DNA from: Rhodospirillales bacterium
GTDB lineage: Bacteria > Pseudomonadota > Alphaproteobacteria > Reyranellales > Reyranellaceae
Length of the DNA stretch: 8,652 nucleotides
Direction: 5' to 3'
Assembly (NCBI GenBank): GCA_013205335.1
Contig: JABMNB010000060.1
Location: 1 to 8,652, forward strand
Positions within the stretch are counted from its first letter, which is position 1, and each line of letters opens with the position of its first letter. Below, in pieces: positions 6,601 through 8,652 of the stretch. The notes under the pieces were generated by a model that had not been told where the DNA came from, searched no databases, and saw nothing but the letters and a program-made list of their open reading frames with translations. A program made the translations under genes and the position numbers.

Positions 6601-7273
6601 CATCCCCGCCGGCAAGACGGTGGCGCTGGTCGGCACGTCGGGCGCCGGCAAGACCACGACGGCGCAGCTCCTGATGCGCTTCTGGGACCCCGACTCCGGC
6701 CGTATCACCCTGAACGGCACCGACCTGCGCGACTACAAGCTCGACGAGCTGCGCGGCCTGATGGCTCTGGTGGCGCAGGACACCTACCTCTTCAACGACA
6801 CGCTGCGCGCCAACGTCCTGATCGCGCGCCCCGAAGCCACGGAGATCGAGCTGCTGGCGGCCATCGAGCATGCGTCCCTCGGCGAACTGGTCGCCGCGCT
6901 GCCGCAGGGTCTCAATTCACCGGTCGGCGAGCGCGGCACCAGCCTGAGCGGCGGTCAGCGCCAGCGTGTGGCGATCGCTCGCGCCTTCCTGAAGGATGCA
7001 CCGATCCTGATCCTCGACGAGGCGACCTCGCATCTCGATGCGGTGAACGAGCAGGCGGTACGCCGCGCACTCGATGTGTTGAAGGCCGAGCGCACGACCA
7101 TCGTGATCGCCCACCGGCTCTCGACCGTGCGGGACGCCGACCTGATCGTGGTCCTCGACGAGGGCCGCGTGGCGGAAAGCGGCACGCACGCGTCGCTCGT
7201 CTCGCGTGGCGGCCTCTACGCGAGGCTCGTGTCGCGGCAGCTTGCTTCCGTGTATGCGCCCGCTGCACAGTGA
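3692..7273 (+). CDS. Fused full-length ABC exporter, CydD-like half followed by CydC-like half
   Basis: One 1193-residue chain carries membrane-ATPase-membrane-ATPase. TMD1 (about 15-310) has CydD-like landmarks: LGP (103-105), RSGG, and GVEQLETYF with FLPQ (122-136). NBD1 has Walker A GSSGGGKSS (369-377, K375), Q-loop Q417, LSGGQ 473-477, Walker B ILVLDE (493-498) and switch H529. A linker (about 565-605) leads to TMD2, whose HWFESWLAHDMAFRLLAEMR (676-695 region) resembles CydC. NBD2 has GTSGAGKT (981-988, K987), Q1029, LSGGQ 1085-1089, ILILDE (1105-1110) and H1141. Both ATP sites look intact; NBD1 reads DEALSAVD where DEATSALD is usual. CydDC exports glutathione and cysteine to the periplasm and is needed for cytochrome bd assembly, but no cydAB is here, so another substrate is possible. 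Met601 may mark the ancestral start of the second gene. ATG 3692 lacks a nearby Shine-Dalgarno (AAGGA at 3666-3670 is too distant). It is the first gene of the operon with the monooxygenase. Confidence 0.92.
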   Translation: MHIEPRLLVFTKGVRARIAATVAVGLLGVGCGIARLGLLGWLIGQVFVGRPLQELVVPILLIAGVMVLRGVAEHWRAVLAHETAARVQKVLRRTLYDKVASLGPATVGRQRSGGLTLSMIDGVEQLETYFGQFLPQFLIALLTPLLIFVVISFIDLPVALVMLGFALVALFAPALWHKWDVRASIARMTAYKSFAAEFLDSIQGLATLKAFGQGKARADKLEVEARDLFRRTMWVLGTNSLARGITDASIAGGAAAALIYGASRVEASAMSLTALLVIMMLGIEIFRPMRELRSVLHQGMVGLSAAQGIYSILDDTPSVIDPAPACLDGLLSPTIAFEDVCFSYPGTRRTVHERLNFTAAAGERLGLVGSSGGGKSSIVRLLLRFYDPDQGRILLGGHDLRTLSFAQIRSLISVVNQDTFLFHGTVEENIRLGRPGASREEMEDATRAANIHDFIAGLPQGYATIIGEKGIKLSGGQRQRVAIARALLRDTPILVLDEALSAVDAENEAVIQEALDRLMQGRTTLILAHRLSSVIDCDRILVLDRGHVAEQGKHAALMSQGGVYAQLMAEQAREQQAGVTLDALAAPQRTETIASTSGGAMKPLTEGIIKAEGLTWYQVVATLMGVIMPWKGKLAATFLLGVARVVSFIGIGVLSALIVLALKNHEPYGGLAVALAILAPVSGILHWFESWLAHDMAFRLLAEMRIDAFRKLDALAPAYLTRRRTGDLMALATNDIELVEYFFAHTVAPAFVAILIPAAVVIALATTSGWLAITLVPFLLAVGLSPFLMRKRVDRLGSQAREAAGELGAFAVDSVQGLGEIVANQQERARGDKLDELSQRHISLRLPFFSELTMQHAILEVLTGLGGLAIVVVGAILASRGTLDPGLLPLMTILAMSAFLPVSEIAQIGRQLADTLGATRRVYALANEPIPVRDGRGVPAARGAAALALEQVNFTYPGQTRRALSDVSFAIPAGKTVALVGTSGAGKTTTAQLLMRFWDPDSGRITLNGTDLRDYKLDELRGLMALVAQDTYLFNDTLRANVLIARPEATEIELLAAIEHASLGELVAALPQGLNSPVGERGTSLSGGQRQRVAIARAFLKDAPILILDEATSHLDAVNEQAVRRALDVLKAERTTIVIAHRLSTVRDADLIVVLDEGRVAESGTHASLVSRGGLYARLVSRQLASVYAPAAQ

Positions 7274-7277
7274 GGAG
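7272..7277 (+). promoter_or_regulatory. Shine-Dalgarno-like GAGGAG overlapping the exporter stop codon
   Basis: GAGGAG overlaps the exporter TGA (7271-7273) and touches the ATG at 7278 with no spacer, closer than the normal 5-9 bases. Translational coupling to the exporter is likely, or the true start is not this ATG. Confidence 0.4.
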
Positions 7278-8597
7278 ATGAAGAGACAGCTCCACCTCAA
7301 TCTGTTCATCCAGAGCCGCGGCCACCACGAAGCCTCGTGGCGGCATCCCGACTCGTCGCCGCTCGCGCTGACCGACATCGAATACTTCCGCGACCTCGCG
7401 CGGCGTGCCGAAGACGGCCTTTTCGATTCGATCTTCCTGGCCGACCAGCTCGCGCTGGCCGACACGGTAGCGCATGCCGCCAGCACCTGGCTGGAGCCGA
7501 TCACCGCGCTCGGCGCGCTTGCAGGATCGACAAGTCGCATCGGCCTGATCGCCACGGCGTCGACCACCTACTCCGAGCCGTTCAACCTTGCACGACAGTT
7601 CGCATCGCTGGACCATATAAGCGGCGGCCGGGTCGGCTGGAACATCGTCACTTCATGGCTCGCCCCGGCCGCGCGCAACTTCGGCGGCGCGGGTCTGGTG
7701 AGCCACGACGAGCGCTACGAACGCGGCGAGGAGTTCGTGCAGGTGGCGAAGGCGCTGTGGGACAGCTGGGCCGACGACGCCGTGCTCGACGATCGCGCGG
7801 CCGGCCAGTATGCGCGTGCCGATCGCATCAGGCCGATCGACCACGAGGGCAAGTTCTATCGCGTGGTCGGCCCGCTCAACATGCCGCGCGGACCGCAGGG
7901 ACGCCCGGTGTTCGTTCAGGCAGGCTCGTCCGACACCGGCCGCCGCTTCGCCGCGCGCCACGCCGAGGCAGTGTTCACCGCGCAGATGGAGAAGAGCACA
8001 GCGCAGGAATTCTACGCCGACTTGAAGGCGCTGGCGGCGGCCGAGGGCCGCCCCTCCGAGCATGTGCTGATCCTGCCTGGTCTAAGCCCAGTCATCGCCT
8101 CGACCGAAGCCGAAGCCAGGCGCCTGGCAAAGGATCTCAACGACCTCACCGACCCCGAAGTCGGGCGCAAGCGCCTGAGCGGCCGCTTCGGCGGCCATGA
8201 TTTTTCCCACCTCGCCCTCGACAGGCCGCTGGCGCCGGAAGACTTCCCCGATCCCGGCACGGTCGAGGCGGCGCGCAGCCGCACCGAGGTGATCGTGGGC
8301 CTGGTGCGTCGCGAGAAGCCGACGCTTCGCCAGCTGCTCGCCTATCTCGCCGGGGCGCGCGGCCACTACACCACGGCCGGTACGCCCGAACAGATCGCCA
8401 ATCTGATCGAGGACTGGTTCGGCGACGGTGCCGCCGACGGCTTCAATGTCATGCCGCCGCTGCTGCCGTCGATGCTCGATACCTTCATTGCCGAAGTGAT
8501 CCCGCTGCTGCAGAAGCGCGGGCTGTTTCGCACCGCCTACGAAGGTCGGACCCTGCGCGAGCATTTCGGCCTCGCCCGCCCCGAGAGCAAATTCTAA
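7278..8597 (+). CDS. LLM-class flavin-dependent monooxygenase, NtaA/SnaA/DszA group
   Basis: The 439-residue protein has the length and motifs of the NtaA/SnaA/DszA branch of the bacterial luciferase-like superfamily: TIM-barrel enzymes that use FMNH2 and O2 to oxidise substrates such as nitrilotriacetate, dibenzothiophene sulfone or pristinamycin precursors. Visible landmarks are GHHEASWRHP (15-24), FLADQLA (53-59), SRIGLIATASTTYSEPF (86-102), ARQFASLDHISGGRVGWNIVTS (105-126), HDERYERGEEF (143-153), LWDSWADDA (160-168), VVGPLNMPRGPQGRPV (196-211) and QAGSSDTGRRFAARHAEAVF (214-233). These enzymes need a separate NAD(P)H:FMN reductase, and none is in the window. ATG 7278 is chosen because MKRQLHLNLF is the common family start; ATG 7254, inside the exporter, is in frame but adds residues the family lacks. 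The gene starts 4 nt after the exporter stop, so the two are almost certainly co-transcribed. The substrate is unknown. Confidence 0.93.
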   Translation: MKRQLHLNLFIQSRGHHEASWRHPDSSPLALTDIEYFRDLARRAEDGLFDSIFLADQLALADTVAHAASTWLEPITALGALAGSTSRIGLIATASTTYSEPFNLARQFASLDHISGGRVGWNIVTSWLAPAARNFGGAGLVSHDERYERGEEFVQVAKALWDSWADDAVLDDRAAGQYARADRIRPIDHEGKFYRVVGPLNMPRGPQGRPVFVQAGSSDTGRRFAARHAEAVFTAQMEKSTAQEFYADLKALAAAEGRPSEHVLILPGLSPVIASTEAEARRLAKDLNDLTDPEVGRKRLSGRFGGHDFSHLALDRPLAPEDFPDPGTVEAARSRTEVIVGLVRREKPTLRQLLAYLAGARGHYTTAGTPEQIANLIEDWFGDGAADGFNVMPPLLPSMLDTFIAEVIPLLQKRGLFRTAYEGRTLREHFGLARPESKF

Positions 8598-8606
8598 GGT
8601 CCACCC

Positions 8607-8614
8607 GGGGAGGA
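8607..8614 (+). promoter_or_regulatory. Strong ribosome binding site for the last gene
   Basis: GGGGAGGA lies six bases before the ATG at 8621, the best Shine-Dalgarno in the window. It supports a real gene starting at the right edge, 23 nt after the monooxygenase stop. Confidence 0.7.
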
Positions 8615-8620
8615 CGATCC

Positions 8621-8652
8621 ATGTTCAGCCACGTCACCATCGGCACCAACGA
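8621..8652 (+). CDS. Probable VOC (glyoxalase-fold) family protein, first codons only
   Basis: Only ten complete codons are visible, MFSHVTIGTN. This matches the usual N-terminus of single-domain VOC proteins (beta-1 strand HVTIGTND, whose His is typically a metal ligand). The family includes glyoxalases, extradiol dioxygenases and resistance proteins, so no function can be assigned. It lies 23 nt after the monooxygenase stop with a strong Shine-Dalgarno, and is therefore probably the third gene of the operon. Confidence 0.62.
   Translation, partial: MFSHVTIGTN

Noticed and set aside
1..8652. CRISPR array, tRNA or rRNA gene, phage genes, toxin-antitoxin or defence system
   Set aside because: I saw no regularly spaced direct repeats, tRNA-like cloverleaf or marker proteins. 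The only repeat pair is the REP palindromes, and apart from the RAYT insertion the window is packed with ordinary metabolic, transport and regulatory genes.

Overview
The window is G+C-rich (hand count 72% in 5101-5200) and densely packed. Its gene families (NWDDLR-type LysR regulator, TauD-like dioxygenase, NtaA/SnaA-type flavin monooxygenase) and its palindrome-flanked Y1 transposase suggest a soil or freshwater proteobacterium, most likely an alphaproteobacterium of the Bradyrhizobium/Reyranella kind. This placement is inference from gene content, because no rRNA or other marker gene is present.

Layout. (1) 1-384, minus strand: N-terminal part of an iron-containing alcohol dehydrogenase, running off the left edge. 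(2) 433-912, plus: a small GNAT acetyltransferase, divergent from it. (3) 1004-2077, plus: a TauD/TfdA-family Fe(II)/2-oxoglutarate dioxygenase with all expected metal and cosubstrate residues. (4) 2087-2704: a lower-G+C insertion (hand count 53% in 2291-2390) made of a REP-associated tyrosine transposase (RAYT) on the minus strand, bracketed by two identical 18-nt palindromes in inverted orientation, each with a GGAG tetranucleotide at its foot. The transposase frame is interrupted by one in-frame TAA that separates the HUH motif from the predicted catalytic tyrosine. The element lies exactly between two convergent genes. (5) 2709-3620, minus: a LysR-type regulator. (6) 3692-7273, plus: a 1193-residue ABC exporter with two complete membrane-plus-ATPase halves in one chain; half 1 resembles CydD and half 2 resembles CydC. 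(7) 7278-8597, plus: a flavin-dependent monooxygenase of the NtaA/SnaA/DszA group, 4 nt behind the exporter. (8) 8621 onward, plus: the first codons of a probable VOC (glyoxalase-fold) protein.

Working together. The exporter, monooxygenase and VOC gene look like one operon divergent from the LysR gene. An imperfect CACAAATG / CATTTTGTG dyad lies between them and is a candidate operator. The natural reading is a LysR-controlled unit that oxidises a small organic compound and exports a substrate or a thiol reductant, but nothing here fixes the substrate. The dioxygenase and the exporter share a start layout with no clear Shine-Dalgarno and a -10-like TAYCAT six bases before ATG, which raises the possibility of leaderless mRNAs.

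I see no CRISPR array, RNA gene, phage or defence system. The most distinctive items are the REP-bounded broken RAYT and the fused CydDC-like exporter without cytochrome bd genes beside it.
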